The notes: generated from the sequence alone by a model not told the origin. Shown: positions 35,033 through 42,909, numbered from the stretch's first letter. The stretch: DNA of 64,000 nt from Sphingomonas jaspsi DSM 18422 (GCF_000585415.1 NZ_KK073876.1:1361810-1425809); one strand, 5' to 3'. Numbers and translations are program-made.

Positions 35033-35458
35033 TCAGTCGACCAGCTCGAATGGCGGCAGCGGGGCGGCCGCCTTGTCGAAGTGCTCGAGCACCTTTTCGT
35101 ACGAGCCGAGCTCTTCGATCTCGCCGCGGGACAGGCACGGGCCGTTCTCGCCGGTCGTCTCGAAGGTCTCGCCGGTCGCGGCGTAATAGCGGCGGTTGAT
35201 GCGGTCCCAGTCGGGGCCGCTGCCGCAGCTGTAGTCGTAGTCGAGCCCGCGCTCCTTCGCGAAGTCCTCGAGCTCGTCCAGGTCGCCGAAGTTGACGCTG
35301 TCCGAGGCCAGCTGCTCGCCCAATTCGTCGATGACGGTTTCGCCGCCGCACATGTCGACGGTCAGATATTTGTCGTTCACGAGCTCGAGCAGCTCGGGGG
35401 CGTGCTCGCGCTTCAGCTTTCCGCCGAACTGGATGCCGGCGTAGATATATTCGCCCAT
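35033..35458 (-). CDS. Hypothetical acidic protein
   Basis: 141 residues from the ATG at 35458 (GGAG six bases upstream). GEYIYAGIQFGGKLKREHAPELLEL opening in outline, then an acidic domain with CGGETVIDELGEQL. No family recognised. Confidence 0.65.
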   Translation of the reverse strand: MGEYIYAGIQFGGKLKREHAPELLELVNDKYLTVDMCGGETVIDELGEQLASDSVNFGDLDELEDFAKERGLDYDYSCGSGPDWDRINRRYYAATGETFETTGENGPCLSRGEIEELGSYEKVLEHFDKAAAPLPPFELVD

Positions 35459-35459
35459 G

Positions 35460-35741
35460 TCAGGCTCCTGCGGGCGGCCAGATGGTCTGGCCGTCGATGA
35501 TTTCGTCGGGACCGTCGAAGGTCGGCAGGTCCCCGTCGATGAAGATGCCGAGTGCCTCGGCTTCGGAGTGGGTAAGATCGCGCTCGTCGTCACCCGATTG
35601 GATGGCGATGACGTCCCACACCCTGACGATGTCACCGTTCGGCAGGCGGACGCCCGAGCCGGTCTCGGTCAGTTCCGAGCCGACCGGAGCGACCAGCGCG
35701 CCGCGCAGCGCCCAGTTGAAGGTGACGCTCTGGTCGCTCAT
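35460..35741 (-). CDS. Hypothetical acidic protein
   Basis: 93 residues, beta-rich (FNWALRGALVAPVGSEL, VRVWDVIAIQSGDD). ATGA-type overlap upstream. No family recognised. Confidence 0.6.
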   Translation of the reverse strand: MSDQSVTFNWALRGALVAPVGSELTETGSGVRLPNGDIVRVWDVIAIQSGDDERDLTHSEAEALGIFIDGDLPTFDGPDEIIDGQTIWPPAGA

Positions 35742-36184
35742 CCCGGCACGCTTTCATTGAAGATGGCCAGGCCTTCGAGGACCTTTCGCTTGAAGGCATG
35801 CAGCTCGTGGTTCTCAGCCGTGAGGCGTTCGAACTCGGCTTTCGCCTCGGCGATGACCGCCGGGTTGGGCCACTGAGAGGCCAGGCGGCCGGCCAGGTCC
35901 CACTCATCCATCGAGCCGTCGTCGGTCGACATCGACCAGTCGAGGACCATGTTAAGCGGGCCGATGATCCAGCTGCCATGATGGAGCTTCACCCGTTGGC
36001 GGATGAAGTCGGTGACGCTGCCCTTGAACTCGGTCTCGCGACCGTTCGGGTGGCGGATGACGATGACGGTTCCCTCGGGATTGCCGACGCCGTCGAAGGT
36101 GGCGTTCTCGAGGGCGGCGGACTCGCGGGCGTCTTCGAGCATCTCGACGACGCGCGGCGGGAGGCGGTGTTGGGCTTCACTCAT
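35738..36184 (-). CDS. Hypothetical protein
   Basis: 148 residues from the ATG at 36184. Contains GTVIVIRHPNGRETEFKGSV and a C-terminal coiled helix. No family recognised. Confidence 0.6.
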   Translation of the reverse strand: MSEAQHRLPPRVVEMLEDARESAALENATFDGVGNPEGTVIVIRHPNGRETEFKGSVTDFIRQRVKLHHGSWIIGPLNMVLDWSMSTDDGSMDEWDLAGRLASQWPNPAVIAEAKAEFERLTAENHELHAFKRKVLEGLAIFNESVPG

Positions 36185-36416
36185 CGTCGGGTCCGATCTG
36201 AACTTCGATCTGCCAGCCGACCTGGGCGAGAGGCAGCAGCTCCTGCTTGATGAGCGTGGCGAGCTCATCCTCGAGCAGGTCCTGCATGTGGTCGGGCAGG
36301 TGGATCGCGATGCTGACCGAGAGGTCGGTCTCGGTGGTTTGCTGGGTGGCGTTCATGAAAGCGCCCGACTGCGTCGACGCGGGCACCCCGGTCGTGATCT
36401 GGAGGTAGTCGCTCAC
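36177..36416 (-). CDS. Small acidic hypothetical protein
   Basis: 79 residues: Thr-rich start, then SVSIAIHLPDHMQDLLEDEL. An internal ATG (MNATQQTTE) is a possible later start. No family recognised. Confidence 0.55.
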   Translation of the reverse strand: MSDYLQITTGVPASTQSGAFMNATQQTTETDLSVSIAIHLPDHMQDLLEDELATLIKQELLPLAQVGWQIEVQIGPDDE

Positions 36417-36610
36417 CGACCGACCCCCAACCGCAGGCGGCGCTCGGCTTCCATGACAAGCTGTTGGAGCCGCTCGATTGCGTCGTCATAGGTGGCGGCC
36501 TCGTCCTCGCCCCGCCCGGCGAGGGTCGTGTCGACATAGATGTCGGCGTCGGCGGCCGCCCGCAGCTGGTCGGCGAGGTCTTCGTTGGAAAGTTGTTCGT
36601 ATTGGGTCAT
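36413..36610 (-). CDS. Small helical acidic protein
   Basis: 65 residues, all-helical (LSNEDLADQLRAAADADIYV, DDAIERLQQLVMEAERRL). ATGA overlap with the upstream gene. No family recognised. Confidence 0.6.
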   Translation of the reverse strand: MTQYEQLSNEDLADQLRAAADADIYVDTTLAGRGEDEAATYDDAIERLQQLVMEAERRLRLGVGR

Positions 36611-36915
36611 AGGATGTCGCACCTTTCTTGATACCAGCGGTCGAGCTGGCGGCCGGCGGGGGTGCCCACTAGGGCTTCGATCGCGGTCTGGACTGGCGAT
36701 TGGAACGGCAGGCCGTCCTCGAGCTCCGTGCAGCTGTCGAGATGGAATTGGTCGTCGAGATATTCCCGGAGCGGCGTGTCTTCCCGGCCGTAGGCCAGGC
36801 GCATCTCCTGCGCGGCTTTGCGCTTGGCCTCGGCGGGGCCGCGCGCGGTGATGGTGAAGGACGAGGTGGCGAGCATTTCGCCGTCCTCGTGGCACTCGAT
36901 GTAGTAGCGGTTCAT
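36607..36915 (-). CDS. DpnD/PcfM-like small protein
   Basis: 102 residues. MNRYYIECHEDGEMLATSSF then ITARGPAEAKRKAAQEM repeats the strand-strand-helix pattern with an A..A...A helix. C-terminal extension of unknown role. Confidence 0.6.
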   Translation of the reverse strand: MNRYYIECHEDGEMLATSSFTITARGPAEAKRKAAQEMRLAYGREDTPLREYLDDQFHLDSCTELEDGLPFQSPVQTAIEALVGTPAGRQLDRWYQERCDIL

Positions 36916-37265
36916 AGCTCATCGGCCTCCGTGTCGGGGTGGACCTCTTTGGCCTCGTCATAGAGGGGGCAGTCGGCGCTGCAGGGGTTGAGGCGGTAGT
37001 CGCTGTTGTCCCGACCACAGTGCTTGCACTGGCCGTTCTCGTCGTTGTCGGCGATCAGCTCGAGGTCGCTTGGGTCCCCGGCGAAATAGACTTCCCGCTC
37101 CATGTTGGTGCAGTCGTCGCGCTCGAACCTGAGCATGCCGGTCTGGCCGAACTGGCGGGCCTTTTTCACCGCGGTTTCGATCGCTTCTTCGGGGTTGTCG
37201 GCTTCGACGCGCCAGGTGGTGGTTTCGGTCACGTCGCGCGTGACGGGGACGTTATAGGTCGGCAT
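36912..37265 (-). CDS. DpnD/PcfM-like protein with cysteine ribbon
   Basis: 117 residues from the ATG at 37265. PTYNVPVTRDVTETTTWRVEADNPEEA gives the recurrent N-terminal pattern in outline; CKHCG and CSADC, 15-20 residues apart, look like a zinc ribbon. The same pairing (N-terminal unit plus ribbon) occurs in the gene at 25592. Confidence 0.6.
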   Translation of the reverse strand: MPTYNVPVTRDVTETTTWRVEADNPEEAIETAVKKARQFGQTGMLRFERDDCTNMEREVYFAGDPSDLELIADNDENGQCKHCGRDNSDYRLNPCSADCPLYDEAKEVHPDTEADEL

Positions 37266-37464
37266 CGACTGTGTCCTTTTTCTCATAGCTGAAGACGACA
37301 CCGTGGACGTCGCCGTAGCGGTCGGCGTCCCACGAGAAGCTGCCCTCGGCCGGGAGCGCGAAATGGTTGCGGATGATGATTTCGACGTCTTCGAGGTCGA
37401 GTTCGAGCTTGGTTCGCTCGATCGTCGTGATCGTGCGGGATTTGGTGACCTTGACCTCGGCCAT
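37252..37464 (-). CDS. Small acidic hypothetical protein
   Basis: 70 residues; KSRTITTIERTKLELDLEDVE then an IIIRNHFALP segment. No family recognised. Confidence 0.6.
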   Translation of the reverse strand: MAEVKVTKSRTITTIERTKLELDLEDVEIIIRNHFALPAEGSFSWDADRYGDVHGVVFSYEKKDTVDADL

Positions 37465-37856
37465 CAGAGGCGCCCTTCCGGCCGCAGCTGACTGACGATC
37501 AGCTGGTAGAGGTTCGGTGCGTTGTTCGGCAGGTTGGCGAGACCGCAGCCGAGGCTGGGCTCGTCGGTGCCTGGCAGGACCGGCACGACCACGTCCATCG
37601 TGCGCGCCATCGCCTTGACCATGAGGATTGCGGTGACCAGCGCCTGCTGGTCGCGGGCGTTGCCGTCTTCGAAGAAGGACTCGAGGCGGTTGTCCGGTTC
37701 CCGCTTGGTCGGGACGCCGAAGGCGTTGGGTTCGCAGCGGATGATGGCTTGGCCACCGAAGCCGCGGCGCATGAGGTTGTCGCCGAACAGGAAGACGTGC
37801 AGCGGGTTACCGCGGCAGAGGTCGGCGCTGTAGTGGCCGTCGAAACTTACGAGCAT
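37464..37856 (-). CDS. Conserved phage protein with FGDN...GGQA motif
   Basis: 130 residues from the ATG at 37856 (GGAG six bases upstream). VFLFGDNLMRRGFGGQAIIR followed by PNAFGVPTKREP is a conserved pattern in uncharacterised phage and bacterial proteins, possibly a nucleotide-binding fold; the function is unknown. Confidence 0.65.
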   Translation of the reverse strand: MLVSFDGHYSADLCRGNPLHVFLFGDNLMRRGFGGQAIIRCEPNAFGVPTKREPDNRLESFFEDGNARDQQALVTAILMVKAMARTMDVVVPVLPGTDEPSLGCGLANLPNNAPNLYQLIVSQLRPEGRL

Positions 37857-38037
37857 GGAGAGCTCCTGCAAGACGCGCCCAATCGTCCGCGGTGTTGTGC
37901 CACGGGTGCATATTGAGGGCGCGGATCATGTTGTTGGTCGGGACGCCGGGTTTGATGTTGTCGGCGTATCGCTGGATGTCGTCGTCGGTGGCGCCGGCCG
38001 CGTGGGCTCGGGCAGTGGCTTCACGCAGCGATAGCAT
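37807..38037 (-). CDS. Small hypothetical protein
   Basis: 76 residues, helical (SLREATARAHAAGATDDDI), Arg/Pro-rich end. Its 50-base overlap with the downstream gene is the longest in the block, so its C-terminus is less certain. Confidence 0.5.
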   Translation of the reverse strand: MLSLREATARAHAAGATDDDIQRYADNIKPGVPTNNMIRALNMHPWHNTADDWARLAGALHARKFRRPLQRRPLPR

Positions 38038-38323
38038 CGAGCTGCGCCACCATGTGCGGCAGCTGCTTGTCGTTGAGCGAGTAGCCGTCGCGCGGCTCCT
38101 CGAAGGTCAGCGGGAGGACGGTCAGGTCCTCGATCTTGTCGACGGTGAACAGCTTCCAGCCGAGCTCGCGCTGGGTGCCGCCGGCTGGCTGGAACCCGCG
38201 CATGCTCATCTTGCCCTTGCTGGTAGCGCCGAGGGCGTGCGGTTCGACGAGGCGGTTCTCGTTGTCGTAGCGGAAGGAGATGAGGTTCTTGCCGTTGATG
38301 GCTTTTTCGATGAGGTCGATCAT
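38021..38323 (-). CDS. WYL-domain-like protein
   Basis: 100 residues from the ATG at 38323. IEKAINGKNLISFRYDNE, RLVEPHALG and GWKLFTVDKIEDL match the SH3-like WYL fold, a ligand-sensing module in bacterial regulators. No DNA-binding domain is attached. It could modulate another regulator or bind a nucleotide ligand (inference). Confidence 0.6.
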   Translation of the reverse strand: MIDLIEKAINGKNLISFRYDNENRLVEPHALGATSKGKMSMRGFQPAGGTQRELGWKLFTVDKIEDLTVLPLTFEEPRDGYSLNDKQLPHMVAQLDAIAA

Positions 38324-38469
38324 TTGATGCTGGCTCCCGGAAGGAGTTGGAAGATGCACCCGAAGACACGGGTGGCGAGGCCAAGGGCGAGGGCGGCGTC
38401 GGCCGCCTGGCGCCAATCGCCATAGGGTTTGGTGACCGGCTGGCCGGCGAAGTGGAGGGTGTAGGTCAT
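38320..38469 (-). CDS. Very small protein with hydrophobic C-terminus
   Basis: 49 residues from the ATG at 38469 (AAGGAAGGG upstream). A hydrophobic stretch AALALGLATRVFGCIFQLL could be membrane-seeking. First gene after dyad h. Confidence 0.55.
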   Translation of the reverse strand: MTYTLHFAGQPVTKPYGDWRQAADAALALGLATRVFGCIFQLLPGASIK

Positions 38470-38518
38470 GACCCTTCCTTTCAGAGGTCGGGCGGGTTGG
38501 GCAGAGGGAACGGAGGTA

Positions 38519-38531
38519 GTGACCAGGTCAC
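38519..38531. promoter_or_regulatory. Boundary dyad site h: GTGACCAGGTCAC
   Basis: Perfect arms. The TGA stop of the gene at 38528 lies inside. Divides the long small-gene array into two units. Confidence 0.7.
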
Positions 38532-38671
38532 TTGCTGTGGGCGCGCTCCCAATAGGCATGCAGCCCCGGCTGGGTGATCTGGTCGTAGGGGTTGGGCGTG
38601 CTGCGCCGGGCCTTGCGGCCGCGGCGCGCGGCGACGGAATAGCTGATGCTGTCGAGCGTCGACTTACGCAT
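38528..38671 (-). CDS. Very small basic protein
   Basis: 47 residues, Arg/Ser-rich (ISYSVAARRGRKARRSTPNP). Start in TGATG with the upstream gene; stop within dyad h. Possibly nucleic-acid binding by charge only. Confidence 0.55.
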   Translation of the reverse strand: MRKSTLDSISYSVAARRGRKARRSTPNPYDQITQPGLHAYWERAHSK

Positions 38672-38895
38672 CAGACTTCGTTCGCGAACGTGATGTCGAA
38701 GCCGTCTTCCTTGATGGCGACGATGATGGTGTCGGCCTGGGCCGGGTTGTCGACCACGCCGCAGTTGCCGACGGCGTCCTCGAAGTGGGTCTCCCACCAG
38801 TCCAGCGGGCAGGGTTGGTCCGAGCGGGCGTCGGCGACGGGGGTGAAGACGGTCACGCCGCGGGCGCGGGTGACGATGAAGCCGGTGTTACGCAT
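38671..38895 (-). CDS. Small acidic hypothetical protein
   Basis: 74 residues; TGFIVTRARGVTVFTPV strands then WWETHFEDAVGNCG. No family recognised. Confidence 0.6.
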   Translation of the reverse strand: MRNTGFIVTRARGVTVFTPVADARSDQPCPLDWWETHFEDAVGNCGVVDNPAQADTIIVAIKEDGFDITFANEV

Positions 38896-39232
38896 CGAGC
38901 AGTTCCTTGAACGGCATTGATTTGAGGTCGTCGATAATCAGCCCCTCGACGGCGCCGGCCAGCAGGTCGGCGCGGCCGTGGATCAGGCAGATGGCGTTGT
39001 CGAGGTCGATGTATCGACGGGGGAGGCGGAGGTTGATGCCGGGGTTGGGTTTGCCGTCACGGGGTGCGACGTTCGTCCCTTGCTCGGTCCACACGCCGAC
39101 CGCGTCGTAGTCGTCGTAGATGGCGACGCCCATGAACACGGTCTGGGAGTCGCGCGGGCGGCGCATTTCGCGCAGGATTTCGACCTGGCAGCGACCCCCG
39201 ACGGTTTCGTAGATTTTGCCGACTTCAAGCAT
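38888..39232 (-). CDS. Hypothetical protein
   Basis: 114 residues from the ATG at 39232. MLEVGKIYETVGGRCQVEIL opening suggests a small beta barrel. Eight-base overlap with its upstream neighbour. Confidence 0.6.
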   Translation of the reverse strand: MLEVGKIYETVGGRCQVEILREMRRPRDSQTVFMGVAIYDDYDAVGVWTEQGTNVAPRDGKPNPGINLRLPRRYIDLDNAICLIHGRADLLAGAVEGLIIDDLKSMPFKELLDA

Positions 39233-39590
39233 CGAGCAGCTGCCTGATCTTGGGCAGGTTGGCGAGGCGGGCGAAGGGCAGCACGAAGCTGACCATCTCG
39301 CCGTCGTCGTGGACGTCCTCGCAGCCGAGGTCTTCGAGGTCCTGCGGGTTGAAGTCGTCTTCCGTTTCGATGCGGAGGGCGATGCCCACCACATTGTCGC
39401 CGGTCAGCGCGTGGAGCGTGGCCGCGGCGCTGTTCAAGAGGAACGAGATGCTGGTGGTCCGCGCCTCATCGACGCGCGTCGGATAGTTGGTGAGCTGCGC
39501 CAGCAGCCACCACAGCTCCTCGTCGGTTGACGGGACGAAATGGCCGGCTTGCGGGCGGCTCGCGAAGAGCTTCTTGAAGCGTTCGATCAT
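39225..39590 (-). CDS. Hypothetical protein
   Basis: 121 residues from the ATG at 39590. Basic start (MIERFKKLFASRP), then an acidic alpha/beta domain. No family recognised. Confidence 0.6.
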   Translation of the reverse strand: MIERFKKLFASRPQAGHFVPSTDEELWWLLAQLTNYPTRVDEARTTSISFLLNSAAATLHALTGDNVVGIALRIETEDDFNPQDLEDLGCEDVHDDGEMVSFVLPFARLANLPKIRQLLDA

Positions 39591-39757
39591 CGGTTCGACC
39601 CGACGAAGGCGAGGACGAGGAGGACGCGCCAGCCGGCGTACGACGACCAGAACCACTGCAGGTCCCACATGATGAAGCTGGTCACGAGGCTGGCGATGGC
39701 GCAGACCATGAAGAGCCAGAGGGCGAAGATGCCGAGGGCGGCAGAGCCGGTGTTCAA
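39587..39757 (-). CDS. Very small membrane protein, TTG start
   Basis: 56 residues with two hydrophobic helices (ALGIFALWLFMVCAIASLV; then WRVLLVLAFVG). TTG overlaps the upstream TGA (TTGA) and its own TGA overlaps the next ATG (ATGA), so it exactly fills the 167-base gap. Topology suggests an inner-membrane protein. Confidence 0.6.
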   Translation of the reverse strand: MNTGSAALGIFALWLFMVCAIASLVTSFIMWDLQWFWSSYAGWRVLLVLAFVGSNR

Positions 39758-40041
39758 AGCGAAATTCCAATCTGCTTGAGGGCGTCGGCGAGGTCGAGCT
39801 TCCCGCCCATGTCAATGCGCTTGCCCATGTGGTTGATGACGAAGTGGACGGGGTCGACGCCGATCATGCGGGCCGTCGTCTGGGCGACGTCCATGTGGTC
39901 GGCGATCGTGCCGTAGGACGACCGATCGAAGTCGTGTCGCGAGAGCTCGTAAAGCGCGCTGCCCCCGTCGAGGGCGTCGGCCATCGTCGGGTAGCCGTTC
40001 CACGGGCTGTAGGTCTCGAGCTTGATCTGGCTATTGGGCAT
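39754..40041 (-). CDS. Hypothetical protein
   Basis: 95 residues with HMDVAQTTARMIGVDPVHFVINHM, suggesting a helical fold. No family recognised. Confidence 0.6.
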   Translation of the reverse strand: MPNSQIKLETYSPWNGYPTMADALDGGSALYELSRHDFDRSSYGTIADHMDVAQTTARMIGVDPVHFVINHMGKRIDMGGKLDLADALKQIGISL

Positions 40042-40417
40042 CGGACCATGCTTTCTTGAACGCGGCGTGCGCCGGGCGGACGTCGTGGAGGTCGAGGCGC
40101 TGCAGCAGGCAGTGAGCGTATTCGACCTGATGCGGCATCAGGATGGTGCCGACGGCGAGCTGGGCGAACTCGCTGGCGCGCGACTTGACGTCAGGGTTGT
40201 CGGTCGTCGTCATGATGATGTCGTGCGCGGCCGTCGACAGCGCCTCGGTCCAGCGCACGCCGAGCTTGCGGCGCACGTCCTGGCCGAAGTCGCCAGCGAT
40301 GACGAAGCTGCCATCGTCGTTGAGGTGGAGGTGGGCCGGGGTCGACGCCGGCGTCGGCTGGTCCCAGATGGTGGGTCTGCCCTCGATGAGGGAGAAGTGG
40401 ACGGGGAAATTACGCAT
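40031..40417 (-). CDS. Hypothetical protein
   Basis: 128 residues from the ATG at 40417. Beta-hairpin start (HLHLNDDGSFVIAGDFG), then helices. No family recognised. Confidence 0.6.
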   Translation of the reverse strand: MRNFPVHFSLIEGRPTIWDQPTPASTPAHLHLNDDGSFVIAGDFGQDVRRKLGVRWTEALSTAAHDIIMTTTDNPDVKSRASEFAQLAVGTILMPHQVEYAHCLLQRLDLHDVRPAHAAFKKAWSDAQ

Positions 40418-40625
40418 TGCGGGTCTCCAGGCTGGCACGGGCCAGCAGGTTGTGGGCGAGGTGAAGGTGGGCGATCGCCTCCTCGACGAGGTGGGCGGCC
40501 GGTTCGGGCAGCTCCGAGGAGCAGAAGGCACGGGGCAGGCCGCGATATTCGCGGGTGCTGATCGTGCGGGCGAGGTCGATGACGGTCTCGGTGTCGTCGT
40601 TCAGCTGGCGGACGTGGTCCGTCAC
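40410..40625 (-). CDS. Small helical protein
   Basis: 71 residues, all-helical (VEEAIAHLHLAHNLLARA). Four-to-eight-base overlaps. No family recognised. Confidence 0.6.
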   Translation of the reverse strand: MTDHVRQLNDDTETVIDLARTISTREYRGLPRAFCSSELPEPAAHLVEEAIAHLHLAHNLLARASLETRNA

Positions 40626-40819
40626 CAGAGCACCGAGACCGCGGTGACGTGGGCGAGGTTGAAGAAGACGTCGTTGTCTTCCCGGTCCTTGAAGTGCGGG
40701 CCGGGGTAGACCCAGACCTCGATGTCGGTTTGGCCCATCAGGTGGATCATCAGGGTGTAGCCGGCGCCGCCGTGCTTCTCGTCGTTGGCGAAGGCGAGCG
40801 CCTGGTCGAGGACGCTCAT
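40622..40819 (-). CDS. Small hypothetical protein
   Basis: 65 residues; MIHLMGQTDIEVWVYPG strand region. No family recognised. Confidence 0.6.
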   Translation of the reverse strand: MSVLDQALAFANDEKHGGAGYTLMIHLMGQTDIEVWVYPGPHFKDREDNDVFFNLAHVTAVSVLW

Positions 40820-41214
40820 CCGCGCTGCATCCCTTCGCTGTTCAGCAGGTCGACGATCTCGTCGGCCGGGACGGCTTCGGTGGGGTCGTCCGGGTCACCG
40901 TCGGAATAGTGGATCGCGCCGTCGACCACGCTCCAGCGCGGGACCTCGAGCGTGACCTGCTGGCTCTCGTCATTCCACGGCTCGGCGCAGATGAAGTAGC
41001 CGAGGCGGTTCACATAGTGCCGGCCGGGCGCGATCCACATCGTGCCGTCCTCGTCCATCAGCGTCCAGACGAGGTGCGGGTCGGTGGCGTGGACCTCGGT
41101 GATCTCGTCGCCGAAGGTCTCGAACAGGGTGCCGTCGTAGGAGGCGTGCTGGTCGAGGTGGTTCTTGATGGGCTGGTAGGTGTCCAGCCACTCGAAGTAG
41201 CAGAGTTCTTTCAT
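40816..41214 (-). CDS. Hypothetical acidic protein
   Basis: 132 residues, Trp-rich and acidic (VWTLMDEDGTMWIAPG). No family recognised. Confidence 0.65.
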   Translation of the reverse strand: MKELCYFEWLDTYQPIKNHLDQHASYDGTLFETFGDEITEVHATDPHLVWTLMDEDGTMWIAPGRHYVNRLGYFICAEPWNDESQQVTLEVPRWSVVDGAIHYSDGDPDDPTEAVPADEIVDLLNSEGMQRG

Positions 41215-41384
41215 CAGAGGGTCACTCCTTCGTCGAGGCAGAGCGCGCGGCGGGCGTCGAGCACGGCGCGCAGGTGTTCGTGGTCGATCCGCGGCAGCGG
41301 GTTGTTGAGGGTGCGCGGGCCGGAATAGGTCCGGTGCCCGGGCGCGGGCTTGGCGGGCGCGCGGGTGAAGAACTCAGTCCGCAT
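41214..41384 (-). CDS. Very small basic protein
   Basis: 56 residues from the ATG at 41384, which overlaps the upstream stop (ATGCGGACTGA). Pro/Arg-rich N-terminus (TRAPAKPAPGHRTYSGPR), helical end. Function unknown. Confidence 0.55.
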   Translation of the reverse strand: MRTEFFTRAPAKPAPGHRTYSGPRTLNNPLPRIDHEHLRAVLDARRALCLDEGVTL

Positions 41385-41709
41385 TGGCGATCGCCTTGTC
41401 GATGAGAGCGAGGACGTCGGCGTGAGTGGTCTCGGGGTCGTCGTTGAATTGGAGGTGGTTGCGGCCTGCGAAGTTAGAGAGCCGGTCGGCGGCGTCGCGA
41501 TATTCCCCGAAGCGATACGGGTTCGAGGTGTTGACCTCAGGGTGCAGCTCGTGGGCGGCGCGGATGAGGGCGCCGTCCAGGCAGAAGCAGCGGGCAACCG
41601 GCTCGGTCGGGTCGATGAAGTACCCGTTGTCGTCGCGGGCGAAGCTGTCCTTCGTCCAGTGCTCGGGGTCGGCGAGGATTTCGCGGACGCGGATGAGGAG
41701 GTCAGGCAT
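41374..41709 (-). CDS. DUF6197-like protein (paralogue 1)
   Basis: 111 residues. LLIRVREILADPEHWTKDSFARD, CFCLDGALIRAAHEL and the end ADVLALIDKAIANAD match the next gene closely in layout: VREIL-W-cysteine cluster-GAL and a shared LALIDKAIA-type tail. The pattern fits DUF6197, unknown function. Confidence 0.6.
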   Translation of the reverse strand: MPDLLIRVREILADPEHWTKDSFARDDNGYFIDPTEPVARCFCLDGALIRAAHELHPEVNTSNPYRFGEYRDAADRLSNFAGRNHLQFNDDPETTHADVLALIDKAIANAD

Positions 41710-42040
41710 CGGCGATCGCCTTGTCGAACACGGCCAGCACGTCGGCGAGGGTGGTGGTGTCGGCGTCGTTGAACTCGGTCACGAGGTCGAAGGTGGTGTC
41801 GCGGTCGGCCGTCGGGTCCAGCGCACGGGCGAGCGCGAGGCTTTCCGGCGTCTCGGTGAGCAGGATGTCGGCGGTGCGGTTGACGACGCCCAGCGCGCCG
41901 AGCATGCAGAAGTGACAGGTCTCGGCGTCGGCATAATTGTAGTTCATAGCCACGCCGTGTGGATCGGCGGCGTAGCAGCCGCCTTGGGTCCACTGACCCT
42001 TGGCGAGGATTTCGCGGGCTTTGATGAGAGTGTCACGCAT
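41702..42040 (-). CDS. DUF6197-like protein (paralogue 2)
   Basis: 112 residues from the ATG at 42040. LIKAREILAKGQWTQGGCYA, CHFCMLGALGVV, and the end LADVLAVFDKAIADA mirror its downstream neighbour, indicating tandem duplication and divergence. Confidence 0.6.
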   Translation of the reverse strand: MRDTLIKAREILAKGQWTQGGCYAADPHGVAMNYNYADAETCHFCMLGALGVVNRTADILLTETPESLALARALDPTADRDTTFDLVTEFNDADTTTLADVLAVFDKAIADA

Positions 42041-42218
42041 CGATTTGGTCTCCAAAGGCGAGACGGACGAGGCGGTGGGCCTCGGTCTCGTCGGGGTTCA
42101 TGCTGTCGGCCATGTCACCGCGGGCGCGGTGGGTGATGTAGGCAAGGTTGGGCTGGCCCTGCTTGCTGAAGGTGCGCTCGGCACGCTTCAGCTCGCAGGC
42201 GAGGAAGGGATTGATCAA
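42033..42218 (-). CDS. Small basic protein, TTG start
   Basis: 61 residues. TTG overlaps the upstream TGA (TTGA). Contains CELKRAERTFSKQGQPNLAY. No family recognised. Confidence 0.55.
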   Translation of the reverse strand: MINPFLACELKRAERTFSKQGQPNLAYITHRARGDMADSMNPDETEAHRLVRLAFGDQIDA

Positions 42219-42529
42219 AGACCGAGCACCTCGACGGGCTTGGTGGTCGACAGCGCGAAGAGGAAGGTCTCCTCTCCGGCGTAGACCGAGCGGTGCTTGA
42301 GGTGCGAGACGTGGAAGCTGCCCTTGACGCGCCGGCCGTCCTCGAAGCTGAGTTCGTAGAGGTCGGAGCGGCCGGTCACGGCGTCGGACAGTGCCTGGTC
42401 GCGGGCCTGCTTGCTGACGAACACACCGGTCCCGGCGAGGGTCATCTTGCCAGGCGGGTTGTGGGTGACTTCGTCGGTCTTGAGACCGGCGATGGTGTGG
42501 CCGTCGCGTTTGACGAGGTAGGCGGTCAT
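42215..42529 (-). CDS. Hypothetical protein
   Basis: 104 residues from the ATG at 42529 (TGATG). Beta-rich (TAYLVKRDGHTIAGLKTD; SFHVSHLKHRSVYAG). No family recognised. Confidence 0.6.
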   Translation of the reverse strand: MTAYLVKRDGHTIAGLKTDEVTHNPPGKMTLAGTGVFVSKQARDQALSDAVTGRSDLYELSFEDGRRVKGSFHVSHLKHRSVYAGEETFLFALSTTKPVEVLGL

Positions 42530-42828
42530 CAGATGGCCTCCTTGCGGGCGCGGGCGACGGTCTCGATCTTGCGACAGGTGGGGAAGGCGTCCCCGTCCCA
42601 GTTGACCAGCACCTTCTGGTTTTCGCAGTCGAACCCGATGAGACGGGCGCGCAGGCTCACGACCTGGCTCTCGGCGAGCTCGTTGACGGTGAGGGTGTCG
42701 GGGTTCGCGACGACGGCACCGTTGTGGACGACGATGACGTTGTCCCAACGGTGCTCGCGCTCGTTGAGGAAGTTGCCGGTCAGGATGCCGATGGCGCCAA
42801 TCATGGCGGGGATGATGAAGCGGTGCAT
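42529..42828 (-). CDS. Small protein with N-terminal membrane anchor
   Basis: 99 residues. Residues 4-18 (FIIPAMIGAIGILTG) form a short hydrophobic anchor; the rest is a beta-rich domain with two cysteines (GFDCENQ, PTCRKIE). First gene of the array; AT-rich regulatory DNA lies upstream. Confidence 0.6.
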   Translation of the reverse strand: MHRFIIPAMIGAIGILTGNFLNEREHRWDNVIVVHNGAVVANPDTLTVNELAESQVVSLRARLIGFDCENQKVLVNWDGDAFPTCRKIETVARARKEAI

Positions 42829-42880
42829 GGGGTGAACTCCGTCCTATAAGGATTTTTCTTACTAACTTATTTTCTTAGAC

Positions 42881-42909
42881 TCTATAACCAGATGAATTAA
42901 AAAGAGTAA
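42881..42909 (-). promoter_or_regulatory. Candidate sigma70-type promoter for the small-gene array
   Basis: On the minus strand, TTACTC and TATAGA are separated by exactly 17 bases, about 50 bases upstream of the ATG at 42828. The -10 matches four of six consensus bases and the -35 three of six, in an AT-rich island. Confidence 0.4.
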
